A DNA stretch of 20,970 nt from Rhodobacteraceae bacterium UBA996. Its GTDB lineage: Bacteria > Pseudomonadota > Alphaproteobacteria > Rhodobacterales > Rhodobacteraceae. This document shows positions 14,323-20,970 of this stretch, in pieces. Position numbers and translations under genes: made by a program. Location: NCBI GenBank assembly GCA_002291955.1, contig DBBA01000119.1, positions 1 to 20,970 of the forward strand, in the 5' to 3' direction. Position 1 is the first letter of the stretch, and every line of letters begins with the position of its first letter. The notes beneath the pieces are model-generated. The model did no database searches. It saw only the letters and a program-made list of their open reading frames with translations, and was not told where the DNA came from.

Positions 14323-14360
14323 CCCGCGCAGGCGCGGGTCTCTTCCCGGCCCGTGCCGGG
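14323..14360. repeat. Tandem double hairpin between DnaE2-like and FkbM genes
   Basis: Two perfect 6-bp hairpins with 4-base loops stand 6 bases apart: CCCGCG/CGCGGG (14323-14328 and 14333-14338, loop CAGG) and CCCGGC/GCCGGG (14345-14350 and 14355-14360, loop CCGT). They occupy the 132-base gap 14274-14405. The layout resembles REP-type intergenic palindromes of alphaproteobacteria and differs from the CTTCATCC family in this window. It may terminate the upstream gene. No other feature is visible in the gap. Confidence 0.5.
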
Positions 14361-14405
14361 GTCCCGGGGGGTTTACCTTGGCGCCGGGCGGCGTATGTCG
14401 GCGCC

Positions 14406-15170
14406 ATGTCGCACCGATCCGCCCTGTGGCCCCCCGGAACCGCCGCCGCCATCGGGCGGTCGCTGCGGCTGTATCGCGGGCGGCCTGAGCGGGATGCGGC
14501 GCTTGACCGGCTTTATGCGCCCTTCGTGCCATCGGGAGGGCTTGCCTTCGACGTGGGCGCCCATGTGGGTGACCGGACGGCGTGCTTCCGGCGTCTGGGC
14601 GCGCGGGTGGTCGCGGTGGACCCCCAGCCGTCCTGCCTGCGGGCGCTGCGCCTGCTGCACCGGCGCGATCCGGGCGTGACGCTGGTGGGGGCGGCCGTCG
14701 ATGCCGCACCCGGACAGGCGCGCATGCGCCTGAACACCGCCAATCCGACCGTATCGACCCTGTCGGGCGACTTCGTGGATGCCGCACGGGGCGCGCGGGG
14801 CTGGCAGGACCAGGTCTGGGACCGCGAGACGGTCGTGACCGTGACGACGCTGGATGCGCTGGTGGCGGCGCATGGCCGACCCGACTTCGTGAAGATCGAC
14901 GTCGAAGGTCTGGAGGACCGCGTGCTGTCGGGACTGTCCGCGCCCGTACCGGCCCTGTCGTTCGAATTCACGACGCTGGACCGCGGACCGGCCCTGCGGG
15001 TGCTGGCAGCACTGCCTGCCCTTGGACGCTGGCGCCTGTCCCTGACGCTGGGCGACGAGGCGCATGCGCTGGACGCCGAGTGGACCGATCCGCCGGGCAT
15101 GGCCGCACGGATCGCCACCTTGCCGGACGCCGCCAATTCCGGCGACGTCTACGCTGTCTGGGAGCCCTGA
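14406..15170 (+). CDS. FkbM family SAM-dependent methyltransferase (second copy)
   Basis: A 254-residue class I methyltransferase of the FkbM type. Motif I is DVGAHVG at 49-55, preceded by LAF and followed by RTACFRRLGARVVAVDPQPS, which supplies the strand-2 acidic residue. KIDVEGLEDRVL at 163-174 is the FkbM signature. It shares the fold but not close identity with the copy at 1876-2607, so the two are not a recent duplication. The substrate is unknown; no glycosyltransferase or polysaccharide gene is adjacent. The start ATG 14406 is the only sensible one before the family core, though a ribosome-binding site is weak. It is separated from the DnaE2-like gene by a double hairpin and converges with the Do-type protease gene. 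Confidence 0.88.
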   Translation: MSHRSALWPPGTAAAIGRSLRLYRGRPERDAALDRLYAPFVPSGGLAFDVGAHVGDRTACFRRLGARVVAVDPQPSCLRALRLLHRRDPGVTLVGAAVDAAPGQARMRLNTANPTVSTLSGDFVDAARGARGWQDQVWDRETVVTVTTLDALVAAHGRPDFVKIDVEGLEDRVLSGLSAPVPALSFEFTTLDRGPALRVLAALPALGRWRLSLTLGDEAHALDAEWTDPPGMAARIATLPDAANSGDVYAVWEP

Positions 15171-15171
15171 G

Positions 15172-15208
15172 CCGGGGCGGGCGGAGATGCGCCCTTCGCC
15201 TGCCCCGG
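15172..15208. terminator. Bidirectional hairpin terminator between convergent genes
   Basis: CCGGGGCGGGCG (15172-15183) pairs with CGCCTGCCCCGG (15197-15208) over 12 bp with a single G-U wobble and a 13-base loop. It fills the 48-base gap between the stops of the FkbM gene (15170) and the Do-type protease gene (15219). There is no U tract, so termination would be atypical, but the placement fits a shared 3'-end hairpin. Confidence 0.55.
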
Positions 15209-15218
15209 ACGGGGTCCG

Positions 15219-16709
15219 TTACTCGATCGCAAGCGCCACGAAGCGCGGCTCGCCATCACGCCGGACGAGGAGGAGCAGCGACTTGCGGCCCGCCTCGCGC
15301 ACGGCATCGAGTTGCTCTTCAAGGTCGTCCACGGACGCGACCGGCACCTGCCCCGCCTCGGCGATCACGTCGCCTTCGCGCAGACCCTTGGTAAACGCCT
15401 CGGATCCGTCCTCGACCGCGCGCACCACCAGACCCGTTGCCGACGCGGGCAGACCGAGGCCCTGACGGATCTCGTCGGTCAGGGGCACGACCGTCATGCC
15501 CAGAAGGTCGCGTTCCACCGGTGCGGGGTCGGACGGTTGCGCCGCGGGCACCACGGCCTCGGCGTCCTCGCGGCGGCCGAGCGTGATGAGCAGCGTTTCG
15601 CGGTTGCCGTCGCGGAACACCACGACGCGCACGGCCTTGCCGACCTCGGTATTGCCGACCTTGCGGACCAGGCCGCGGGTGTCCTGCACGTCGGTCCCGT
15701 CGAAGGACAGGATGACGTCACCCTGTTGAATGCCGGCATCGAGCGCCGGTCCTTCGGGGACGTCGGTGACGAGGGCGCCGGCGGCCGAGGACAGGCCGAT
15801 CGCCTCGGCCACGTCGGGGGTGACGTCCTGGATGCGGACACCCAGCCAGCCGCGGCGGGTCTCGCCGAATTCGCGCAGCTGGGCCACCACGTTTTCCACC
15901 ACGGCAGAGGACATGGCGAAGCCGATGCCGATGGAGCCGCCGTTCGGGGACAGGATGGCGGTGTTCACGCCCACGACCTCGCCGTTCAGGTTGAACAGCG
16001 GGCCACCCGAGTTGCCGCGGTTGATCGCCGCGTCGGTCTGGATGAAGTCGTCATAGCTGCCCTGCAGCGTCCGGTTGCGGGCCGACACGATCCCGGCCGA
16101 GACCGAGAAGCCCTGGCCCAAGGGGTTGCCCATGGCCATCACCCAGTCGCCCACACGCATGACGTCGGAATCACCGAAGCTGACATAGGGCAGCGGCGTG
16201 GGGCTTTCGACCTTGAGCAGCGCGATATCCGTGGTGGGATCGGTGCCGACCACGGTCGCCTTCAGGGGCTCGCCCGGCAGGCCCGGCACCGGGAAGAACT
16301 CGATCTCGATCTCGTCGGCGCCTTCGATCACATGGTTGTTGGTGACGATGTAGCCGTCTTCCGAGATCACGAAGCCCGACCCCAGCGCCGACGACCGGCG
16401 CGGCGCCTGCCCGCCCGGGCCGTTGCGGTCCATGAAATCGCGGAAGAAGTCCTCGAAGGGCGAGCCTTCGGGCACGATCGGGTTGGGTTCCGCCGCGGTC
16501 GCGACCGCGGTGGAGGTGGTGATGTTCACCACCGACGGGCTGACCTTTTCGGCGAGTTCGGCGAAGCTGTCCGGCGCGGACGAATGCGCCGGGATCGCCT
16601 GCGCCAGTGCGATGGCGGTGCCGAGAAACAGAGCCGTCAGGGTCGCCCGCAGGCGGGACGCGGGCGCGTCGGGCAGCCGGGCGGAAAGGGCGATGGGCGG
16701 GGCTTTCAC
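15219..16709 (-). CDS. degP: Do (DegP/HtrA)-type periplasmic serine endopeptidase
   Basis: A 496-residue protease/chaperone that degrades misfolded envelope proteins. I chose GTG 16709 because GGAGGA (16719-16714 on the minus strand) lies 4 bases upstream; an in-frame ATG at 16721 overlaps that site and lacks one of its own. A signal peptide with a longish N-region (hydrophobic core LTALFLGTAIALAQAI) precedes the mature chain. The trypsin-like domain carries the triad His126 (TNNHVIEGA), Asp161 (TTDIALLKV) and Ser234 (RGNSGGPLF). Two PDZ domains follow (RRGWLGVRIQDVTPD; DLLGMTVVPLTDEIRQGLGL). It lies 177 bases downstream of the DUF2065 gene in the hflKC group, so it may be co-transcribed or have its own promoter; no convincing -35/-10 pair was found. 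DegQ or MucD naming would be equally acceptable. Confidence 0.94.
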   Translation of the reverse strand: MKAPPIALSARLPDAPASRLRATLTALFLGTAIALAQAIPAHSSAPDSFAELAEKVSPSVVNITTSTAVATAAEPNPIVPEGSPFEDFFRDFMDRNGPGGQAPRRSSALGSGFVISEDGYIVTNNHVIEGADEIEIEFFPVPGLPGEPLKATVVGTDPTTDIALLKVESPTPLPYVSFGDSDVMRVGDWVMAMGNPLGQGFSVSAGIVSARNRTLQGSYDDFIQTDAAINRGNSGGPLFNLNGEVVGVNTAILSPNGGSIGIGFAMSSAVVENVVAQLREFGETRRGWLGVRIQDVTPDVAEAIGLSSAAGALVTDVPEGPALDAGIQQGDVILSFDGTDVQDTRGLVRKVGNTEVGKAVRVVVFRDGNRETLLITLGRREDAEAVVPAAQPSDPAPVERDLLGMTVVPLTDEIRQGLGLPASATGLVVRAVEDGSEAFTKGLREGDVIAEAGQVPVASVDDLEEQLDAVREAGRKSLLLLVRRDGEPRFVALAIE

Positions 16710-16886
16710 ACGGTCCTCCATGTCAACGCGGCCGCGGTCCGAAACGGATCCGCCGCTGTGCCGCGAACGTCTTGCCCCAACATATGCCCCGCGAACAGGA
16801 ACGCAAAACCCCCAACCGACTGTCAAGCGAAAGTGACGGCGGATCGCCGGCGCGTGAGACGGATGCACATCACCGCACGGGGGGGC

Positions 16887-17081
16887 TCACGCACCCAGCC
16901 AGCGCGCCAGCGCGATCACCGCGACCCCGGCCGCAAGGGCCGTCAACCCGATCAGGCGGCGCGCGTCACGCGGCAGGCGGCGCAGCGCGTCGAGCACGTC
17001 CTCGATGCGCGAAGGGGCCAGCGCGAATGCCAGCCCCTCGACGACAAGGACAAGACCGATGGCCAGAAGGACCGTCGCCAC
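16887..17081 (-). CDS. DUF2065 family small membrane protein
   Basis: A 64-residue protein starting at GTG 17081, with a GGGGGA ribosome-binding tract 8 bases upstream. Two hydrophobic segments, VLLAIGLVLVVEGLAFALAP (about 4-23) and IGLTALAAGVAVIALARWLG, flank a basic loop (DALRRLPRDARRL). This is the DUF2065 (YjeT-like) layout, and its place directly after hflC is typical in proteobacteria. Function unknown; an association with HflKC is suggested only by context. The hflC stop is 15 bases upstream. Confidence 0.9.
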   Translation of the reverse strand: MATVLLAIGLVLVVEGLAFALAPSRIEDVLDALRRLPRDARRLIGLTALAAGVAVIALARWLGA

Positions 17082-17096
17082 GGGCGGTCCCCCGGA

Positions 17097-17972
17097 TCAG
17101 CGTCCGGCCGGCGCTTCGAAGTAGTTGAAGAATTGACTGTCGGGCGACATCACGATGGAGGTGTTGCTGGACGACATGGCCTGGCGGTAGGCGGTCATCG
17201 ACCGGAAGAAGGTGAAGAACTCCTCGTCCTGACCGTAGGCCTCGGCGAAGATGCGGTTGCGTTCGGCGTCGGCCTCGCCGCGGATGATCTCGGCCTGGCG
17301 GTTGGCGTCGGACACCAGTTCGATCACGGTCCGGTCGGCCTGCGCGCGGACGCGCTGTGCCGCTTCCTCGCCGCGGGCGATCTCGTCCGCCGCTTCCCGT
17401 TCCCGTTCGGCGCGCATCCGGGCAAAGGTCGCTTCAAGGTTCTGGACCGGCAGGTTGGTCTGCTTCAGGCGCACGTCCACGATCTCGATCCCCAGGTTGG
17501 CCGCCGATGTGCGCGACTGGTCGCGGATCCGTTCCATCAGGATGGCGCGGTCGGGCGACAGGATGGTGTCGGACGTCACCTGATCGGCACCCAGCACCTC
17601 GCGGACCTGGGCGTTCAGGATCGACCGCAGCCGGTCCTCGGCGGCGCGTGTGCCACCGACGCCGACGGCCTGCCGGAACTGCACCACGTCGGCGATACGG
17701 AACCGGGCAAAGGCGTCCACGATCAGGCGCCGGTCATCGGACGGGGTGACCTCGATCGCCTGGGTATCGAGCGACAGGATGCGATCGTCGTACTTCACGA
17801 CCTCCTGGATCAGCGGCAGCTTGAAGCCAAGGCCCGGTGTTTCCTTGACCTGCCGGATCTGGCCGAATTGCAGTACCAGCGCCTTCTCGCGTTCGTCCAC
17901 CACGAAGACCGACGACAGCAGCGTGGCGACCACGATCACGAGGACCGGAATGAGGTAGGTTGCGCGCTTCAT
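17097..17972 (-). CDS. hflC: HflC, SPFH/band 7 regulator of FtsH protease
   Basis: A 291-residue protein with an N-terminal membrane anchor (YLIPVLVIVVATLLSSVFVV, about 6-25) and a periplasmic SPFH/band 7 domain starting VDEREKALVLQFGQI. A long charged helical region (about 190-240, RAEREREAADEIARGEEAAQ) would form the coiled-coil wall of the HflKC cage around FtsH. The C-terminus reads MSPDSQFFNYFEAP, as in other HflC proteins. The start lies one base after the hflK stop (TGAGATG), so the two are translated together. Confidence 0.96.
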   Translation of the reverse strand: MKRATYLIPVLVIVVATLLSSVFVVDEREKALVLQFGQIRQVKETPGLGFKLPLIQEVVKYDDRILSLDTQAIEVTPSDDRRLIVDAFARFRIADVVQFRQAVGVGGTRAAEDRLRSILNAQVREVLGADQVTSDTILSPDRAILMERIRDQSRTSAANLGIEIVDVRLKQTNLPVQNLEATFARMRAEREREAADEIARGEEAAQRVRAQADRTVIELVSDANRQAEIIRGEADAERNRIFAEAYGQDEEFFTFFRSMTAYRQAMSSSNTSIVMSPDSQFFNYFEAPAGR

Positions 17973-17973
17973 C

Positions 17974-19152
17974 TCAGTTGCCTTCCGCAGCAGTCGGCGC
18001 GGCGGCGGTCCGCCCGCGGGTCAGTTCGTTGAGGGGCAGGTAGGGCACGATGCCCGATCCGCCGCCCGCGCCACCGGTCACGCTTTCATCGAGGATGACC
18101 TTGTCGATCCCGCCGAACACCTGCTCCATGGTTTCCAGATACAGGCGCTGCCGGGTCACCTCGGGCGCGTTGCGGTATTCGTTCAGGATCGAGATGAAGC
18201 GCGCGGCCTCGCCCTCGGCGCTGTTGATCTGCTGGGCGCGATAGGCTTCGGCCTGTTCCAGGATCTGCGCGGCTTCCCCGCGCGATCCGGCCAGAACCCG
18301 GTTGGCATAGGCATCGGCCTGCCGTTCCAGCCGGTCGCGCTCCTGCTCGGCGGCCTGCACGGCGCGGAAGGCGTCGATCACCTCGGTCGGCGGGTCGGCG
18401 CGGTCGAGGTTCACGCGGATGACGTTGATGCCGGACTGGTAGCCGTCCAGCGTCGCCTGAATACGCTCGCGCGCGGTGTCGGCGATCAGCCCGCGGTCCC
18501 GGTTCAGGATCGGCGCCAGGGCCGAGGCCGCGATGATCTCGCGCATCACGGATTCGGACACCGCCCGGATCGTGGCCTGCGGGTCGGCCAGGTTGAACAG
18601 GTACAGCGCCGGGTCGGAGATGTTCCAGACCACCTGGAAGTCGATGTCGACGATATTGGCGTCGGTGGTCAGCATCAGCCCGGTCTCGGTCCGGCCGCTG
18701 GTCGGCACGCCGATATCTTCGATCTGCTCGCGGGTGACCGGGATCACCTCGGCCGTCACGAGGGGCCAGGGCGCGAAGTTCAGGCCGGGGTTCCCGATGC
18801 TTGAAAACTCGCCCAGGAACAGTTCGACGGACTGTTCTTCGGGCCGGACCGTGTAGAAGGACGAGAAGGCCCAGAGGCCGACCAGCGCCAGAACGCCCAG
18901 ACCGATGGTGCCGCGGGTCAGCTTCGGGCCGCCGCCGCCGGGGCCGCCGCCCAGCGGACCGCGCGTACCGCCGCCGCGGCCGCCCATCAGGACGCGCAGC
19001 TGTTCCTGGCCCTTCTTCACCAGATCGTCGATCTCGGGGATCTGCGGTCCGTCGCCGCCCGGCTTCTTGCCACCGCCGCGGTCATCGTTGCCGCCGCCGC
19101 CCGTTCCGCGATTTCCGCCGCCGCCCCAGGGTCCGCCGTTGTTACCAGCCAT
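17974..19152 (-). CDS. hflK: HflK, SPFH/band 7 partner of HflC
   Basis: A 392-residue partner of HflC; the two form a membrane complex that controls the AAA protease FtsH. Residues 1-78 are cytoplasmic, low-complexity and glycine-rich (repeated GGGG, with PQIPEIDDLVKKGQEQLRVL at 36-55, the conserved HflK N-terminal helix). A single membrane segment at 81-100 (GTIGLGVLALVGLWAFSSFY) is followed by the band 7 domain starting VRPEEQSVELFLGEF. A charged helical region follows and the tail is short. The gene lies 63 bases after gor. The Gly-rich start is normal for the family. Confidence 0.96.
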   Translation of the reverse strand: MAGNNGGPWGGGGNRGTGGGGNDDRGGGKKPGGDGPQIPEIDDLVKKGQEQLRVLMGGRGGGTRGPLGGGPGGGGPKLTRGTIGLGVLALVGLWAFSSFYTVRPEEQSVELFLGEFSSIGNPGLNFAPWPLVTAEVIPVTREQIEDIGVPTSGRTETGLMLTTDANIVDIDFQVVWNISDPALYLFNLADPQATIRAVSESVMREIIAASALAPILNRDRGLIADTARERIQATLDGYQSGINVIRVNLDRADPPTEVIDAFRAVQAAEQERDRLERQADAYANRVLAGSRGEAAQILEQAEAYRAQQINSAEGEAARFISILNEYRNAPEVTRQRLYLETMEQVFGGIDKVILDESVTGGAGGGSGIVPYLPLNELTRGRTAAAPTAAEGN

Positions 19153-19215
19153 GCAGCGCCTTGTCCTTCCTCGTCATTCGGGATTGGTCCCTACCTGTGC
19201 ACGGATGCCGCGAAA

Positions 19216-20574
19216 TCAAGCGGTACGCACGGGGGTTTTCATCAGCACAAGCTCTTCGGCCATCGTCGGGTGGACGGCCACCGTGCGGTCGAAATCCTCT
19301 TTGGTTGCGCCCAGTTTGACCGCGATGCCGGCCAGCTGGATCATCTCGCCCGCGCCGGGTGCGATGATGTGACACCCCAGCACGCGCCGCGTCGCGCGCG
19401 ACACGATCAGCTTGAAGAGCACCCGTTCCTCGCGCCCGATGAAGGCGCCCTGCATGGGCCGGAAGGCCGCGCAGTAGACCTCGATCTCCTCCTGCTCGCG
19501 GGCCTGTTCCTCGGTCAGGCCGACGGCGCCGTATTCGGGCTGCGTGAACACGGCCGACGGAATCGTTTCGTGGTCCACCGGCGTGGGGTTCGCCCGGAAC
19601 ACGGTTTCCACGAAGGCCGCGCCTTCGCGGATCGCGACGGGGGTCAGGTTCACCCGGTCGGTGACATCGCCCACGGCATAGATCGAGGGGACCGAGGTCT
19701 GGCTGAACCGGTCCACAGCCACTTCGCCCCAGCGGCCAAGCTTGACGCCCGCCTGTTCCAGACCGAGGCCCGCGGTGTTGGGCTTGCGGCCCGTGGCATA
19801 GAGGACCACGTCGAATGTCGCCTCCATCCCGTCGTAGGCCTTGACGCGCAGGCCGTCCGCGCGGCGTTCGATCCACTGCACGTCGGTGCCCAGCCGCAGG
19901 TCCACCCCGCGGCCGCGGATCAGCTCGGCCAGATGCCCGCGGCATTCGTCATCGAACCCGCGCAGGATCTGCGCGCCGCGGTAGAACTGCGTGACCTGCG
20001 ACCCCATGCCGTTGAAGATGCATGCGAATTCGCAGGCGATGTAGCCGCCGCCCACGATCAGCAGGCGCTTCGGCAACGCCGGAAGGTGGAACACGTCGTC
20101 CGAGACGATTGCGTGCTCGATGCCGGGCGTCATGTCGGGCTTGAACGGGCGACCACCCGTGGCCACCAGGATGTGCCGGGCCGTGACGCGGCGCCCGGAC
20201 GCCAGTTCGACCGTGTGCGGATCGGCGAGCGTGGCGCGTTCCGGCACGATCTGCACCCCGGACTTGCGGAGGTTGGCGGTGTAGATGCCCTCCAGCCGCG
20301 CCAGTTCCCCGTCCAGCCGGTCGCGGAAACGCGGCCAGTCGAGGCCGCCAAGCTCGATCTGCCAGCCATAGTCGGCGGCCTCGCGCGCGGACTGGGCATA
20401 GCCCGAGGCGAACACCATCAGCTTCTTCGGCACGCAGCCCCGGATCACGCAGGTGCCGCCCATCCGGTCGGCCTCGGCCAGCATGACGCGCGCGCCGGTT
20501 TCGGCCGCGACACGCCCCGCGCGCACGCCACCCGACCCGCCGCCGATGACGAAGAGATCGACTTCGAAGGTCAT
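19216..20574 (-). CDS. gor: Glutathione-disulfide reductase
   Basis: A 452-residue FAD- and NADPH-dependent reductase that regenerates GSH from GSSG in the cytoplasm. The FAD fingerprint GGGSGGVRAGRVAA is at 11-24, and the redox disulfide is GTCVIRGCVPKKL with Cys42 and Cys47. The NADPH Rossmann loop is VGGGYIACEFACIFNGMGSQ, followed by arginines (FYRGAQILRGF) in the places that select NADPH in glutathione reductases. The second FAD motif is IYAVGDVTDRVNLTPVAIRE, and the dimer-supplied catalytic pair is His435-Glu440 (HPTMAEE). Length is normal. The ATG overlaps the rpiA stop (ATGA at 20574-20571), implying one operon and a link between pentose phosphate flux and NADPH use, which is an inference. 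Confidence 0.96.
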   Translation of the reverse strand: MTFEVDLFVIGGGSGGVRAGRVAAETGARVMLAEADRMGGTCVIRGCVPKKLMVFASGYAQSAREAADYGWQIELGGLDWPRFRDRLDGELARLEGIYTANLRKSGVQIVPERATLADPHTVELASGRRVTARHILVATGGRPFKPDMTPGIEHAIVSDDVFHLPALPKRLLIVGGGYIACEFACIFNGMGSQVTQFYRGAQILRGFDDECRGHLAELIRGRGVDLRLGTDVQWIERRADGLRVKAYDGMEATFDVVLYATGRKPNTAGLGLEQAGVKLGRWGEVAVDRFSQTSVPSIYAVGDVTDRVNLTPVAIREGAAFVETVFRANPTPVDHETIPSAVFTQPEYGAVGLTEEQAREQEEIEVYCAAFRPMQGAFIGREERVLFKLIVSRATRRVLGCHIIAPGAGEMIQLAGIAVKLGATKEDFDRTVAVHPTMAEELVLMKTPVRTA

Positions 20575-20970
20575 TCCGGACGATCCCCCGTGCCGCCGCG
20601 CCCCACGTCGGAGAAGATGTTGGCCGGCGCACCGAGGTCGATGCGCGCTTCCGCGCGGGTGCCTTCGTTCACGTCCAGGACCTCGACCCGGCCATCGGGG
20701 TGGCCGGTGACGAGCGTGTCGCAGATGTCGACGAACAGGCCGTTCTCGACCACGCCGGGCACCTGGTTCAGCAGAAGTGCCAGCTGGCGCGGGTTGCCGA
20801 TCCGGGCGAGGTGCAGGTCGAGGATCAGGTTGCCCTCGTCGGTGCGGAAGGGCTGGTCGCCTGCGTGGCGCAGGGCGACGCGGTCCCCCGTCACATTGAG
20901 GCTGCCAAGCAGCTCCTCGATCAGCGCCTGGCTGGTGCGCCAGCCGAAGGGAATGACCTCGACCGGCAGG
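20571..20970 (-). CDS. rpiA: Ribose-5-phosphate isomerase A, C-terminal part (partial)
   Basis: The gene enters from the right edge; 132 residues plus stop are visible. RpiA interconverts ribose-5-phosphate and ribulose-5-phosphate. The visible part opens LPVEVIPFGW, then TDEGNLILDLHLARIGNP and the diagnostic VPGVVENGLFVDICDTLVTG, which carries the conserved sugar-phosphate-binding ENGLF region near the C-terminus. The tail after it (RVEVLDVNEGTRAEARIDLG) is about 35 residues and slightly longer than in E. coli RpiA. Its stop overlaps the gor start. Confidence 0.93.
   Translation of the reverse strand, partial: LPVEVIPFGWRTSQALIEELLGSLNVTGDRVALRHAGDQPFRTDEGNLILDLHLARIGNPRQLALLLNQVPGVVENGLFVDICDTLVTGHPDGRVEVLDVNEGTRAEARIDLGAPANIFSDVGRGGTGDRPE

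Noticed and set aside
16710..16886. TTGACA-like -35 (minus strand, 16826-16821) upstream of the Do-type protease gene
   Set aside because: No acceptable -10 lies 16-18 bases downstream, so I do not call a promoter. The 177-base gap otherwise shows no clear feature.
15312..18032. A 906-codon open frame on the plus strand opposite degP, DUF2065 and hflC
   Set aside because: It is antisense to three well-recognised genes and has low-complexity His/Arg/Asp-rich composition, so it is a GC artefact.
17974..19152. Glycine-rich low-complexity N-terminus of HflK as a possible repeat expansion
   Set aside because: A Gly-rich cytoplasmic start is common in HflK proteins, so it is not unusual here.
1..20970. 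tRNA, rRNA, CRISPR arrays, insertion sequences, phage genes, toxin-antitoxin pairs
   Set aside because: I read both strands for cloverleaf-like sequences, regularly spaced repeats, transposase motifs and small two-gene modules and saw none that I could support.

Overview
The window is a high-GC (about 70% by spot counts) chromosomal segment of an alphaproteobacterium, most likely a Rhodobacterales/Paracoccaceae member. I infer this from family-level recognition (DUF6446 between the glycyl-tRNA synthetase genes, the PPDK-like protein after glyS, the ftsY/EamA/yciB block, the rpiA-gor-hflK-hflC-DUF2065-degP block) and from a GTTC-N7-GTTC LexA box of the alphaproteobacterial type. Nearly all of it is dense housekeeping sequence. 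No gene-free stretch exceeds 300 bases, and I see no tRNA, rRNA, CRISPR array or transposase.

Layout. 1-290 (minus) is the 5' end of an exported SPOR-like protein, divergent from glyQ. 427-5028 (plus) carries glyQ, a DUF6446 protein, an FkbM-type methyltransferase and glyS. 5185-7746 (plus) is a PPDK-like phosphotransferase and 7848-9200 (plus) is glmM. Convergent to these, 9217-13694 (minus) holds, in transcription order, a [2Fe-2S] ferredoxin, an exported FG-GAP/VCBS-repeat protein, ftsY, an EamA transporter, yciB/ispZ and a small P-loop kinase. 13836-15170 (plus) carries a short orphan gene equivalent to the C-terminal OB domain of the error-prone polymerase DnaE2, behind a perfect LexA box, and a second FkbM methyltransferase. 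15219-20970 (minus) is rpiA (partial), gor, hflK, hflC, a DUF2065 protein and a Do-type protease.

Functional themes are translation (GlyQS), cell-wall precursor synthesis (GlmM), membrane-protein targeting and quality control (FtsY, HflKC, DegP), envelope/septation (YciB), redox (ferredoxin, glutathione reductase) and pentose phosphate metabolism (RpiA). Overlapping stop/start codons (glyQ/DUF6446, rpiA/gor, yciB/kinase, ferredoxin/VCBS) indicate operons.

The points most worth a second look are: the LexA-box-fronted orphan DnaE2 OB domain (13819-14273); a roughly 90-100 residue insertion of lower GC in GlyS (about 4186-4500); a PPDK paralogue whose ATP-grasp Gln and Arg appear replaced while the His/PEP machinery is intact; an inferred CTG start on the VCBS protein; and a repeat family (three copies) placed just after gene ends, one copy of which encodes the C-terminus and stop codon of the kinase gene.
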